Shown here piece by piece: positions 1 through 8,400 of a DNA stretch of 8,903 nucleotides. Under the pieces are notes generated by a model. That model saw only the letters and a program-made list of their open reading frames with translations. It was not told where the DNA came from and made no database searches. Every line of letters starts with the position of its first letter. Position 1 is the first letter of the stretch. This DNA is from Kiritimatiellia bacterium (GTDB lineage Bacteria; Verrucomicrobiota; Kiritimatiellia; RFP12; UBA3636): NCBI GenBank assembly GCA_017413145.1, contig JAFPUX010000292.1, positions 1 through 8,903 of the forward strand, given 5' to 3'. The position numbers and the translations under genes were made by a program.

Positions 1-1660
1 CGCGGCGGCCCCCACCCCCGCAACGGGGCCGGCGCTCGCGGACCTCCCCGCGGCGGGCTTGCCCGTCGCGGAGGTCCGCGAGGCGCTGGCCCCGGTCTTC
101 GCCGACCGCTCGAAAACGAAGTGCGGGCACAACGCGAAGTTCGACATCCACGTGTTGCGCAACCTCGGCATCGAGGTCGCGCCGCCGATTGCCGATTCGA
201 TGCTCGCGCACTACGTGGTCGACCCGACGCAGCGCCACGGCATGGACCCGCTCGCGCGCGAGTTCCTGCACTACGACCCGATTCCGATCGAGGCGCTGAT
301 CGGCCCGAAGGGCAAGAGCCAGCGCACGATGGACACGGTCCCCGTGGAGCAGGTCGCCGAATACGCCGCGGAGGACGCGGACGTGACGCTGCGCCTGCAC
401 CGCGCGCTCGAACCGGCCGTGCGCGAGCGCGGCGCGTGGCGCGCCTACGCCGAGGCGGAGAATCCGCTCGTGCCCGTCCTCGCGGACATGGAAGACGCCG
501 GCGTCCGCATCGACACGGACGCCCTCGCGCGCTACTCCGGCGTCCTCGGACAGGAGCTCGCCGGCCTCGTTTCGCGCATCCACGAGCTCGCCGGCGGGCC
601 GTTCAACATCGACTCGCCGCAGCAGCTCGGGCGCGTGCTCTTCGAGCGGCTCGGCCTGCCCGCCGCCGCCAAGACCTCGACCGGGCACTGGTCCACCGCC
701 GAGGACGTCCTGCAGGGCCTCGCCGGCGCGCACCCGATCGTCCCGGCGATCCTCGACTGCCGCGCCGTCTCGAAGCTCAAGTCCACCTACGTGGACAAGC
801 TCCCGGCGTGCATCGACCCGCGCGACGGGCGCGTCCACACGACCTTCCAGCAGGCGCTCACCGAAACCGGGCGGCTCTCCTCGGACAACCCGAACCTGCA
901 GAACATCCCGATCCGCACCGACCGCGGCAAGCCGATCCGCGCGGCGTTCGTCGCGGCGGACGGAAACCACCGGCTCGTCTCCGCCGACTACTCGCAGATC
1001 GAGCTGCGCATGATGGCGTCGCTCTCGGGCGACGAGACGATGATCGACGCCTTCCGCCACGACGCGGACATCCACGCCGCCACCGCGGCGCGGGTCTACG
1101 GCATCGACGAAAAGGACGTCACGCGCGAGCAGCGCGCGCACTGCAAGCAGGTCTCGTTCGGCATCATCTACGGCATCAGCGCGTTCGGCCTCTCGCAGCG
1201 CCTCGGCATCCCGCGGCACCAGGCGGACGGCCTGATCAAGGCCTACTTCGAGATGTTCCCGGGCGTGCGCAGGTTCATGGACGAAACGATCGAACGCGCG
1301 CGGCGCGACGGTTTCGTCTCGACGCTCCTCGGCCGCCGCCGGCCGCTGCGCGACATCGTTTCGCGCAACGCGACCGTCCGCGCCGCGGCCGAGCGCAACG
1401 CCGTCAACACGCCCGTGCAGGGCTCCGCGGCGGACCTCGTGAAGCTCGCCATGGTGCGCGTCCACGCGGCCCTCCGCGAGCGCGGCCTGCGCTCGCGCCT
1501 GGTGCTGCAGATCCACGACGAACTCGTGCTGGACTGCCCGGCGGACGAAGTCCCGGCCGTTTCGGCCCTCGTCCGCGACGCGATGGAGAACGCCCTCCCC
1601 CTCGCCGTCCCGCTCAAGGTGGACGTCGGCTCCGGCGCCACCTGGCTCGACGCGCACTAG
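1..1660 (+). CDS. polA: DNA polymerase I, C-terminal part (5' end outside window)
   Basis: Family A DNA polymerase, which fills gaps in repair and Okazaki-fragment processing in the cytoplasm. The reading frame (codons from base 2) is open to the left edge, so the TTG at 59 is not a real start. The 5' nuclease domain, if present, and exonuclease motif I lie upstream. Seen here: exonuclease motif II (CGHNAKFD, Asp at 143-145) and motif III (YAAEDAD, Asp at 374-376), which suggests proofreading is intact. The polymerase domain follows, with TGRLSS and NPNLQNIP (about 866-910), motif A DYSQIELR (986-1009), the O-helix R-x3-K-x3-F-x3-Y (Arg 1133, Lys 1145, Phe 1157, Tyr 1169) and motif C HDE (1514-1522). 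The C-terminus ATWLDAH is usual for the family. One oddity is Ser just before the O-helix Phe, where E. coli has Asn. The TAG stop is at 1658-1660. Identification is firm; only the N-terminal extent is unknown. Confidence 0.97.
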   Translation, partial: AAAPTPATGPALADLPAAGLPVAEVREALAPVFADRSKTKCGHNAKFDIHVLRNLGIEVAPPIADSMLAHYVVDPTQRHGMDPLAREFLHYDPIPIEALIGPKGKSQRTMDTVPVEQVAEYAAEDADVTLRLHRALEPAVRERGAWRAYAEAENPLVPVLADMEDAGVRIDTDALARYSGVLGQELAGLVSRIHELAGGPFNIDSPQQLGRVLFERLGLPAAAKTSTGHWSTAEDVLQGLAGAHPIVPAILDCRAVSKLKSTYVDKLPACIDPRDGRVHTTFQQALTETGRLSSDNPNLQNIPIRTDRGKPIRAAFVAADGNHRLVSADYSQIELRMMASLSGDETMIDAFRHDADIHAATAARVYGIDEKDVTREQRAHCKQVSFGIIYGISAFGLSQRLGIPRHQADGLIKAYFEMFPGVRRFMDETIERARRDGFVSTLLGRRRPLRDIVSRNATVRAAAERNAVNTPVQGSAADLVKLAMVRVHAALRERGLRSRLVLQIHDELVLDCPADEVPAVSALVRDAMENALPLAVPLKVDVGSGATWLDAH

Positions 1661-1672
1661 CGTAGACGGGAG

Positions 1673-1692
1673 GGCGGCCGTCCCCGGCCGCC
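1673..1692 (+). terminator. GC hairpin after polA, possible terminator
   Basis: A perfect 8-bp stem (GGCGGCCG, 1673-1680, with CGGCCGCC, 1685-1692) closes a 4-base TCCC loop, 12 bases after the polA stop codon. No T tract follows, so it is not a canonical intrinsic terminator. Its position between the polA stop and the next promoter fits a 3'-end stabilising or terminating role, but in such GC-rich DNA a stem this size could arise by chance. Confidence 0.5.
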
Positions 1693-1708
1693 GTGACAAG
1701 CAAATCGC

Positions 1709-1738
1709 TTGACGCCCTCCCGGCCCGTCCGCTAGAAT
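1709..1738 (+). promoter_or_regulatory. sigma70-type promoter for the 1836-5396 gene
   Basis: The -35 box is TTGACG (1709-1714) and the -10 box is TAGAAT (1733-1738), separated by 18 bases. Each box differs from consensus (TTGACA, TATAAT) at one position. This is an AT-containing pair in otherwise very GC-rich DNA, just after polA. Transcription would start near 1745 and give a leader of about 90 bases. It implies that the large secreted protein is transcribed independently of polA. Confidence 0.72.
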
Positions 1739-1777
1739 CCGGCGTGCACGGGCCCGTGGGGACGGCGCATGCCCCAA

Positions 1778-1801
1778 CCGCGGTTTTTCCCGCAAACGCG
1801 G
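1778..1801 (+). other. Leader hairpin in the 5' untranslated region
   Basis: CCGCG-G-TTT (1778-1786, one bulged G) can pair with AAACGCGG (1794-1801) around a 7-base loop. It lies about 20 bases upstream of the ribosome binding site. It could affect mRNA stability or translation, or be incidental. I do not recognise it as a known riboswitch. Confidence 0.3.
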
Positions 1802-1821
1802 AAAGACCGACCGCCCGAACC

Positions 1822-1827
1822 GAGGAA
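1822..1827 (+). promoter_or_regulatory. Ribosome binding site for the 1836 start
   Basis: GAGGAA sits 8 bases before the ATG at 1836. Together with the signal peptide that begins directly at this codon, it fixes the start of the large secreted protein. Confidence 0.75.
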
Positions 1828-1835
1828 ACACGACC

Positions 1836-1931
1836 ATGAAGAAGACTGCCACGAAGAACCTCCGCGCCCGCGCGGCGCTTGCGCTGTCGCTTGCAGCCTT
1901 GCTTTCGGCTGCCCTGCCCGCCCGCGGCGGC
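1836..1931 (+). other. Signal peptide coding segment
   Basis: The first 31-32 codons encode Lys/Arg residues, then a hydrophobic run (ALALSLAALLSAAL), then PARG before GTVYRPG. This is a standard Sec-type signal peptide layout. The exact cleavage site is uncertain, most likely after Gly31 or close by. No lipobox cysteine is present, so it is not a lipoprotein signal. Confidence 0.85.
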
Positions 1932-4900
1932 ACGGTCTATCGTCCCGGCCTGTGGCAGGCATCGCTGTCGGGAGCGGGCAACTGGACGGCCGACATCCTC
2001 GCCGCCGCGGGCGTGGAGCGCGCGCCCGGCACCATGATGGCCGAGATCACGACCAGCACGAACAACCCCATCACCGGCACCACCTGCACATGGGGCGGCA
2101 ACAACACGTGGGGCTATGTCGGACAGATGTACATGCGCGCCGGCGTCACCTACCACTTTTACAAATTCGTTGACGACAACGGCAACTACGTCGTGGACGG
2201 GACGACCATCCTGAAGAACCACACAAGCTACAATTCCTTCGCCCATTGCAGCTACACGCCGGAAACCACAGGTTGGAAGGACGTGGATCTGCGCTTCGGC
2301 AACGGCGGCGGCGGCGCCGGCCGCTCCGGGCTCTTCGGCGCCGGATGGAACACCAACGGAGTCTCCGCGAACCAGATGGCCGGCTGGGAGCACATCGCCG
2401 ATCGCGGCGACTGCACGCTTCTGCGCGTCCCGACCGGCGAATCGTTCTCGGGCGTCGATCCCACGCGCATGATACTCGGCTCGGCGGGACTCACGTTCCC
2501 CCTTTCCCACACGAATCTCCCGGCGGGGGCGAAACTCTACGCGCTCACGGACACCGTGGACCGCGGAACGGACCTCGTGTCCGCTTGGGCCGGTGTCGAG
2601 GATCTCGGCTCCGTCCCGTCCGGCACCGGCGAGGAGTACCACCTGTTCGCCAACGCCGTGCCGTCGGGTTTCATGCGGCTTCTGGTGGCAGCCCCGGGGC
2701 TTTCGACCAATTCCTTCTTCGAGTGGCTCGGCCCCGTCGACCTGACGTCGGTCGCGACGGACGGGGCTCTCACGCTCTCCGCGACCGTCACGGTGCAATA
2801 CGACGCCATCGACGTTTCGGTCGTCGTTCCGAGTCTCGGGCAGGCCACGTCGGTCGGGCTCAAGGTGGAGCTGAGCGAGAATGCGACCTTTTCCCCGGTA
2901 CGCGAGACGACGATCCTTACGTCGGCCACCTCGGCTTGGCACACCGCAAGCGCTCACTTCCCCGGGCTCGTCGCCGACACGCCCTACTGGGTGCGCGTCA
3001 CGGCGACGCCCGACGTCGGGAATCCGGTCGTGAAAACCTATTCGACGACGACGGCCAATCCGCGCCCCATCGTCTCCGCGAGCGTTGACACGGACCACGT
3101 CGCACCGGACATCCACCTTTCGTTCTTCGACACGGGACGGGGGAATTCGATCACCCGGATCACGGTCCAGGTTTCGTCAAGCGAAAACACCGCGCGTCCC
3201 TACGCATCCAAGGTCTTGGAAGTCAACCTCGACACCATGCCGACGAATGTCGACCACATCGTGCTAACCGGCCTTCCGCCCTCGCAGACCCTGTACTACC
3301 GCTTCATCGTCCGGAACTCGTACGGAGACGAGACGAACATCAATGTGTCGGTCGCCTCGTCCGTCGGGGACGACAACGTCTGGTCCGGCCTCTCCGAGGA
3401 CATTGACGACCCCGACGCCTACATCTTCGACGGCGGGCTTCCGTCCTCCGCGAACACGCTCTGGTTCACCTCGCCCGCCGGCTTGAGTCCGGTCATCGAC
3501 CGGAACGAAGACATGCCGTTGCTGCGCTTCACAAATGGCCAGACCGAGTCGCCCGACACGGAATACTTCAAGGGCTACCACAGTTGCGGCTACGACCTGG
3601 CCGGAAAAGGCGTCCTGACCTTCAACGCCGAGAAACCGATCCTGCACGGCACCAAGGGTACCAACGTCATCGAAAACCCGATCCGGTTCAACCGCTCCAA
3701 CAGCCAGACGGTTCACATCTCCGCTCCCGGCTCCGGCGGTCGGCTCGACCTCACGGGCGAGCTGTCGCTGCCGAAAAACGTCACGAACACCACGATGTAC
3801 GTGACCGGGGATAACGGCGAAGTCCACTTCGGCGGCCCCTCGCCCGCCTTCATGGGACAGCTTTCCATCGAAACGTCCGTCACGCTGTCGCTCGACGACC
3901 CGGCCGCCATGGCGAACGTGAAAAAAATCTACTTCGGCGGGGGTTGGGGCTCCCATACCTACCTGAAGAACGGAACCGGGGCCCCGATGACGTTTCCGCG
4001 CTGCGAGAACATGGTGAACGAAATGGGCTGGTCGTGCACCCGCGTCCATTACACCGGCGCTCCGTTCATCTTCCCCGTCGGGACGCTCAACTGGGCGCCG
4101 CGCTCCGCCGGCGACAGCAGCATGGACGCCGACCTGCTGGTGAAGAACTTCAAGGTCGCGAAGCACGGCTCGAACGGCGACGCCGTCTGCTACAAGAACG
4201 GCGCCGGCCTGCTGGCGGTCGCGGACACGACGGCGTGGGACGCCAACAGCTGCAAGCACATCATCGCGCTCAACGGCGGCTGTTTCTGGGCAAAGACCTC
4301 GGCCGGCCTCCCTCCGAGCGGCGAATTCTACGTCTGGAACAACTCCTCCTACTACCGGACGCTCGGCCTGAGCGGCGACTACTACCCGAAAACCGACGGA
4401 TCCTCGACGCCACGCGTGTTCCAATCCAACACCGACGCCCGCTGGGGCTTCACGGGCTTCGGCGGCGACCGCACCGTCTGCTGGAACGCGGACCCGTCGC
4501 TCAATCTCACCAACACGACGAGCGGCAACGTGGCCGTCAAACTCACGGACGCCACGTCCGTGAACGTCGACGGAAACACCTACGACACCTACTACGCCTA
4601 TCCCGCGTGCTTCGTGTTCGGCAACCGCTCGGAGTTCGCCGACGGAACGATCCTCTTCATGAACCCGATCCGCTACGAACTCGGGCAGAACTGGGACACG
4701 AGCACGTTCTTCGAAAGCTCGAACCACGTCGTCGCCGCGCGCATGAGGGGCTCGCTCAAGCTCGGCAACCAGGACAGGACGTGGAACTTCTCCGGCCGCA
4801 ACTTCGGCGGCTACCTCGCGCTCGAGGCGGAGAACGCGGACTTCACCGGCAAGATCAACGCGACCGAGAAGGGCAACCTCCTCGTGAACTCGAACCTCGT

Positions 4901-5396
4901 CGCCCGCTCCGCCACGGTGCAGACGGGCTCCGGCCTCGGCGGCACCGGATCCCTTTCGACCACGGACGGCACGACGGTGAAGAACGGCGGCGCGCTCTTC
5001 GGCGGCGAATGGGACAAGGGCGGATTCCTGACGCTCGGCGGCAAGGTCACGTTCGAGAACGGCTCCGCGCTGCGCGCCGAGGTCGGCGCGTCGAACGACC
5101 GCGTGGGCCACGTCAAGCTCGCCGCCGGCTCCGTTCTCAAGCTCGGTTCGACCGTCTACGTGGACGTCGACACCGATCCCCGCGTCACCCCCGTCCGCGG
5201 AATGGGCATCAAGGTCCTCGACTGGAGCGACGCGTCCTTCGACTCCGGCGCCGAGCCGACGCGCGCGGACTTCACGATCCGCCCCGAGAGCAACTCCGAC
5301 ATCCGGGACTTGTACCTCTTCGTCCGCGACCACTGCCTCTACGTGACCTACGTCTCGGTCCGCATCCCGCCGGCGACGCTGATGATTCTCCGGTAG
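1836..5396 (+). CDS. Large secreted multidomain beta-rich protein (PA14-like, FN3-like, beta-solenoid-like)
   Basis: A 1186-residue protein of unknown function, probably exported and acting at the cell surface or outside. Residues 1-31 form a signal peptide (basic start, Ala/Leu core, small residues near ARG-G). Residues about 38-165 resemble a PA14 module, with the pattern DDNGNYVVDGTTIL followed by W-x-D-V-x-L-R-F and a Gly run; PA14 modules often bind carbohydrate. Residues about 310-406 and 410-510 look like FN3-type sandwiches (LVADTPYWVRVTA, LPPSQTLYYRFIV). From about 520 the protein is Gly/Asn/Thr-rich with repeated short strands. Residues 1012-1090 match the style of autotransporter-associated beta-strand repeats (GSGLGGTGSL, then LTLGGKVTFENGSAL). 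There is no C-terminal barrel or membrane helix; it ends in RIPPATLMILR. It has 12 cysteines. It has its own promoter and RBS and converges on the next gene. An adhesin or glycan-binding role is inference. Confidence 0.9.
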   Translation: MKKTATKNLRARAALALSLAALLSAALPARGGTVYRPGLWQASLSGAGNWTADILAAAGVERAPGTMMAEITTSTNNPITGTTCTWGGNNTWGYVGQMYMRAGVTYHFYKFVDDNGNYVVDGTTILKNHTSYNSFAHCSYTPETTGWKDVDLRFGNGGGGAGRSGLFGAGWNTNGVSANQMAGWEHIADRGDCTLLRVPTGESFSGVDPTRMILGSAGLTFPLSHTNLPAGAKLYALTDTVDRGTDLVSAWAGVEDLGSVPSGTGEEYHLFANAVPSGFMRLLVAAPGLSTNSFFEWLGPVDLTSVATDGALTLSATVTVQYDAIDVSVVVPSLGQATSVGLKVELSENATFSPVRETTILTSATSAWHTASAHFPGLVADTPYWVRVTATPDVGNPVVKTYSTTTANPRPIVSASVDTDHVAPDIHLSFFDTGRGNSITRITVQVSSSENTARPYASKVLEVNLDTMPTNVDHIVLTGLPPSQTLYYRFIVRNSYGDETNINVSVASSVGDDNVWSGLSEDIDDPDAYIFDGGLPSSANTLWFTSPAGLSPVIDRNEDMPLLRFTNGQTESPDTEYFKGYHSCGYDLAGKGVLTFNAEKPILHGTKGTNVIENPIRFNRSNSQTVHISAPGSGGRLDLTGELSLPKNVTNTTMYVTGDNGEVHFGGPSPAFMGQLSIETSVTLSLDDPAAMANVKKIYFGGGWGSHTYLKNGTGAPMTFPRCENMVNEMGWSCTRVHYTGAPFIFPVGTLNWAPRSAGDSSMDADLLVKNFKVAKHGSNGDAVCYKNGAGLLAVADTTAWDANSCKHIIALNGGCFWAKTSAGLPPSGEFYVWNNSSYYRTLGLSGDYYPKTDGSSTPRVFQSNTDARWGFTGFGGDRTVCWNADPSLNLTNTTSGNVAVKLTDATSVNVDGNTYDTYYAYPACFVFGNRSEFADGTILFMNPIRYELGQNWDTSTFFESSNHVVAARMRGSLKLGNQDRTWNFSGRNFGGYLALEAENADFTGKINATEKGNLLVNSNLVARSATVQTGSGLGGTGSLSTTDGTTVKNGGALFGGEWDKGGFLTLGGKVTFENGSALRAEVGASNDRVGHVKLAAGSVLKLGSTVYVDVDTDPRVTPVRGMGIKVLDWSDASFDSGAEPTRADFTIRPESNSDIRDLYLFVRDHCLYVTYVSVRIPPATLMILR
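5361..5393 (+). other. C-terminal tail RIPPATLMILR, shared with the convergent gene
   Basis: The last 11 residues (1176-1186) directly before the TAG stop. The tail nearly repeats the last 10 residues of the opposite-strand protein (RIPPTIMILR). The first four codons are identical in DNA (CGCATCCCGCCG), and the two copies form a 12-bp inverted repeat with 5486-5497. The following codons differ (ATT CTC CGG against ATC CTG CGC for ILR), so the similarity there is at the protein level. Confidence 0.8.
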
Positions 5397-5418
5397 AACG
5401 GCGGACGTCCGGACGGAC

Positions 5419-5434
5419 CGCGGCCGCGGCCGCG
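5419..5434. repeat. 16-bp perfect GC palindrome in the convergent spacer
   Basis: CGCGGCCGCGGCCGCG is a perfect palindrome that contains two overlapping GCGGCCGC units. It overlaps the left arm of the adjacent hairpin at 5431-5434, so the two structures compete. It has no loop of its own beyond a tight turn. It could be incidental in DNA of this composition. Confidence 0.45.
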
Positions 5435-5461
5435 CCCCTTCCCGTCCCGGGAGGGGGCGCG
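5431..5461. terminator. Bidirectional hairpin between convergent genes
   Basis: The left arm 5431-5443 pairs with the right arm 5449-5461 in a 13-bp stem (12 Watson-Crick pairs and one T-G pair at 5439/5453) with a 5-base loop. It lies 35 bases after the stop of the + gene and begins 3 bases after the stop of the - gene (5465-5467). The placement fits a shared terminator for both genes. Neither side has a T tract, so it would have to work as a strong GC stem or with Rho. Confidence 0.65.
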
Positions 5462-5464
5462 GAC

Positions 5465-8400
5465 TCAGCGCAGGATCATGATCGTCGGCGGGATGCGGTC
5501 GTCGGCGACCACGCGGAGCGTGCCGGTGCCCGTGAAAAGGTCGTCGCGGACGAACTCGCCGGAGACGCCGGAGTCGGACGAGCCGTACGTCCCGCGCGGC
5601 AGGCTCTGCCACTCGGGCGTCCGCGGCCAGTCGCGCCAGAACGCCTTCTTGCACTGCGCCGCGACGCCGTCCGGCAGCTCGATCCGGCCGAACTGCCCGC
5701 CCGCGCCATCGAACCACAGGGTGCTCCTCTTCACGGAATCCGCCCGCGGCGCGACGAGCGTCGCGCCCGCGCAGACGCGCACCGGCAGGTTCTTCGCGAG
5801 CGCGCAGCCGCGCTCCGCCGTGCCGAGCGAGAGCACGCCGGCGTTCACGACGAGCTCGTCGAGGATGTTCGTCTGGTTGCCGCCGAGGACGAGCGCGCCG
5901 CCGTAGGACGAGACGAAGCCGCCGGGCGCGGTCACGTCCGCCCAGATCTGGTTCGGGCTGTCGCGGCTCGACGACTTCGCGAAGACGTAGCCCGGATGGT
6001 CCGCGTCGCCGAGGACGAGCGCGCCGTTGTCCTCGCGGCCCGGCAGGCCGATCGCCGTGCCGCTCCCGTGCAGCACGAGGCCGCCCGAGGTGATCGTGAG
6101 CGTCCGCCCCGCGCCGAGCCACTTGTTCTTCCCGCTGTTGTTCATGAAGAGCGAGTTCACGGTGACGTCGCTCCCGATCTCGATCGTCTTGTCCCAGAGG
6201 TAGGCGTTGGAGAACGGGCTCGCGACCGCGTCGAGCGCGGTGTCGTTCCAGATCGGGCGCGTCAGGCGGCCGTCCGCGTCGAACGACGCGAACATCGTGT
6301 TGCGCCAGTTGGAGTCGTCGGACGTCGTCGTCGCGACGATCCACGGGATGATCGGGTAGACGTCGGAGGACAGGCAGGACCCGTCCGAGCCCGCGCCGAC
6401 GAGGAAGGCGTCGTGGTTCAGGACGACGGTCATGTCGTTCGTCTCCGAGGCCGCCGCGGCGACGCCGCGGCGCGAGGGATCGTAGATCACGAGCGTCCCC
6501 TTGTCCCCGTGCTCGAGCGCGTTCCACTCGATGTAGTTGATCGGATGGCCGCTGTTGTTGCCGCGCTCGCCCTCGCCGACATAGGACATGCCCGCCTCGA
6601 CGGCGAGCTTCTCGTAGATTCGGGAATTGCGGACGCCCTTGCCCCAGTTCCCGTTCTCGGTCGAGCTGGCCTCGTACGCGCCGCCGCGCAGCGTCATCGT
6701 CTTGCGCGGGTTCCACGGCACGTCCGGGTGCGGGCCGTCGGAGCCGTAGCCGGGGTCCCATCCGGTGCGGAACCAGCCGTAGCCGCTTGCCGAGACGGAC
6801 GGATTGCCCAGACGGGGCGCGACCCAGCCCGCGATGGCGACGGAGACGTTGGTGCCGCCCGCGCCCTCGTGCCAGAAGATCGGCCCCGAGCGATTGAAGC
6901 CGTCGAGCTGGCCGTGGCTCGAGTCGACGAGCGTGCCGTGGAACCCGGGCAGGTTTCCGAGCGTAAGGCCGCCCATGCCCCGCTTCCAGAAGAGGCCCTC
7001 GCCCGTCAGGTTCGGAGCCCCGATCGTCGGGCCCATGTTGATGTTGTATCCGGGAAGCCCGTCGACGGCCCAGTAGCGGCCCTCCGGGATGTGGACCGTG
7101 CAGGCGCTGTAGGTGACGTAGCCCTGGTGAAGCGCGCTGTTCGTGGGGCTGCTGCAGGCGTCCGTCTCGACGGACGACGTACAGTCGAGGAGAATCTCGT
7201 AGCCGCCGAAGCGGAGCGTGTTCCTGCGCTCGGAGTAGGTGTTCGGCGTGACCTTCACGAAGGCGGGCTCGCCGTCCGTGCGCTCGAACGAGATCGTCTT
7301 GGTTCCCACGGACGAATGACGTTCGAGGATGCACCCCGCGGCGACGTCGCGGAAGTTTCCGAAGAGGATGCCGCCCAGCGAGAGCCCGGTCCTGTGGCGC
7401 AGATACGCGTCGTTCTCGGTGGCGTGGAACGGGATGACGGCGATGTCGTTCGGGTTGCAGGGCCACTGCGAGTCCGTGGCGGATCCGATCTTGTCCCATG
7501 CCGCGGCGTCGTCCCAGATGCGGTTGCCGGTGCTCACGGTTTCGTCGTAGACGTAGATGTCGCCGCCCTCGATGGCCTCGGGCAGGACGAGGATCGCCAT
7601 CGTGCCCATGAGCGTTTCGCCGTTCCAGACTTCGATGCCCGCGACGGCGGGCTCGAGCGCGGTGATCTCGAGGCCGTCGATCGAGAGGAACCGGTCGTTC
7701 AGGACGCGATAGCGCCATCCGGACCGCAGTTGCGGCAGGACGATCGTGTCGCCCGCGTGGACGCGGATCGCCGTCGCGGCGGAGCAGTGGTCGGACCAGT
7801 CGGACACGATGACGTTGTTGCCGCCGAGCGTGAAGGCGAGCCGTTCGGTCGTCACGTAGGTCCGGCCGAGGTACAGGGCCGAGGCCGAGGCGACGGCGAC
7901 GTGCGACGAGTTCGGCTTGCCGGAGTACTCGACCTCGAACGTCCGGGTCGACGTCTGGCCGACGAAGGTCGCGACGGTGGCGCCGTCGATGGAGATCGTG
8001 AGCGCATAGGAGGTGCCCGGCTCGACGGCGAGCGTCGAGACGGAAAGCCGCTGCGAACCGTCCGCGGCGGGCGTCGAGCCGATCCTCGAGAGGCGGACCG
8101 GGGAGGCCTCGGTGGCGGCCTCGAACGTCGCGGACACGCCGGAGACGCCCCAGGTGTTCACGGCCCGGACGCGGTAGAAGTAGTTCGAGCCCGGCACGAG
8201 CCCCGTCGTCGTGAGGTCCTGCGTGAACGGCAGCGCGGATACCGCCACGCCGGGCGAGGAGACCGTGTCGGAGAAGTCGCCGAGCAGGGAGCAGTCGAGG
8301 TAGACCGTCGCGTCCGACGAGCCCGCGCCGAACGAGGCGAGGTTCGCCGTGGCGGTGATCGTTCCGAATCCGACGCCGGCCGGCGTCAGGCCGACGGCCG

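Noticed and set aside
59..61. TTG as the start of polA
   Set aside because: The frame is open to the left edge, and a Pol I needs exonuclease motif I and normally a 5' nuclease domain upstream, so the gene starts outside the window.
121..1665. A 514-codon second + frame inside polA
   Set aside because: Arg/Ala/Pro-rich translation with no motifs, while the other frame carries every polymerase signature.
1614..3116. A 500-codon open frame on the - strand opposite the polA end and the secreted protein start
   Set aside because: Arg/Gly/Val-rich with no recognisable motifs, and it overlaps the promoter, RBS and signal peptide of the + gene. It is a shadow frame.
5397..5464. Attachment site or transposon end at the convergent spacer
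   Set aside because: There is no transposase, no target duplication and no flanking terminal repeats. The 12-bp inverted match at 5361-5372/5486-5497 is explained by the shared protein tail.
3264..7718. A 1484-codon open frame on the - strand crossing both large genes
   Set aside because: Its product is Arg/Ala/Val-rich low-complexity sequence with no domain pattern. It runs antisense to one well-supported gene and out of frame with the other. Such long empty frames are expected in GC-rich DNA with strong third-position bias.
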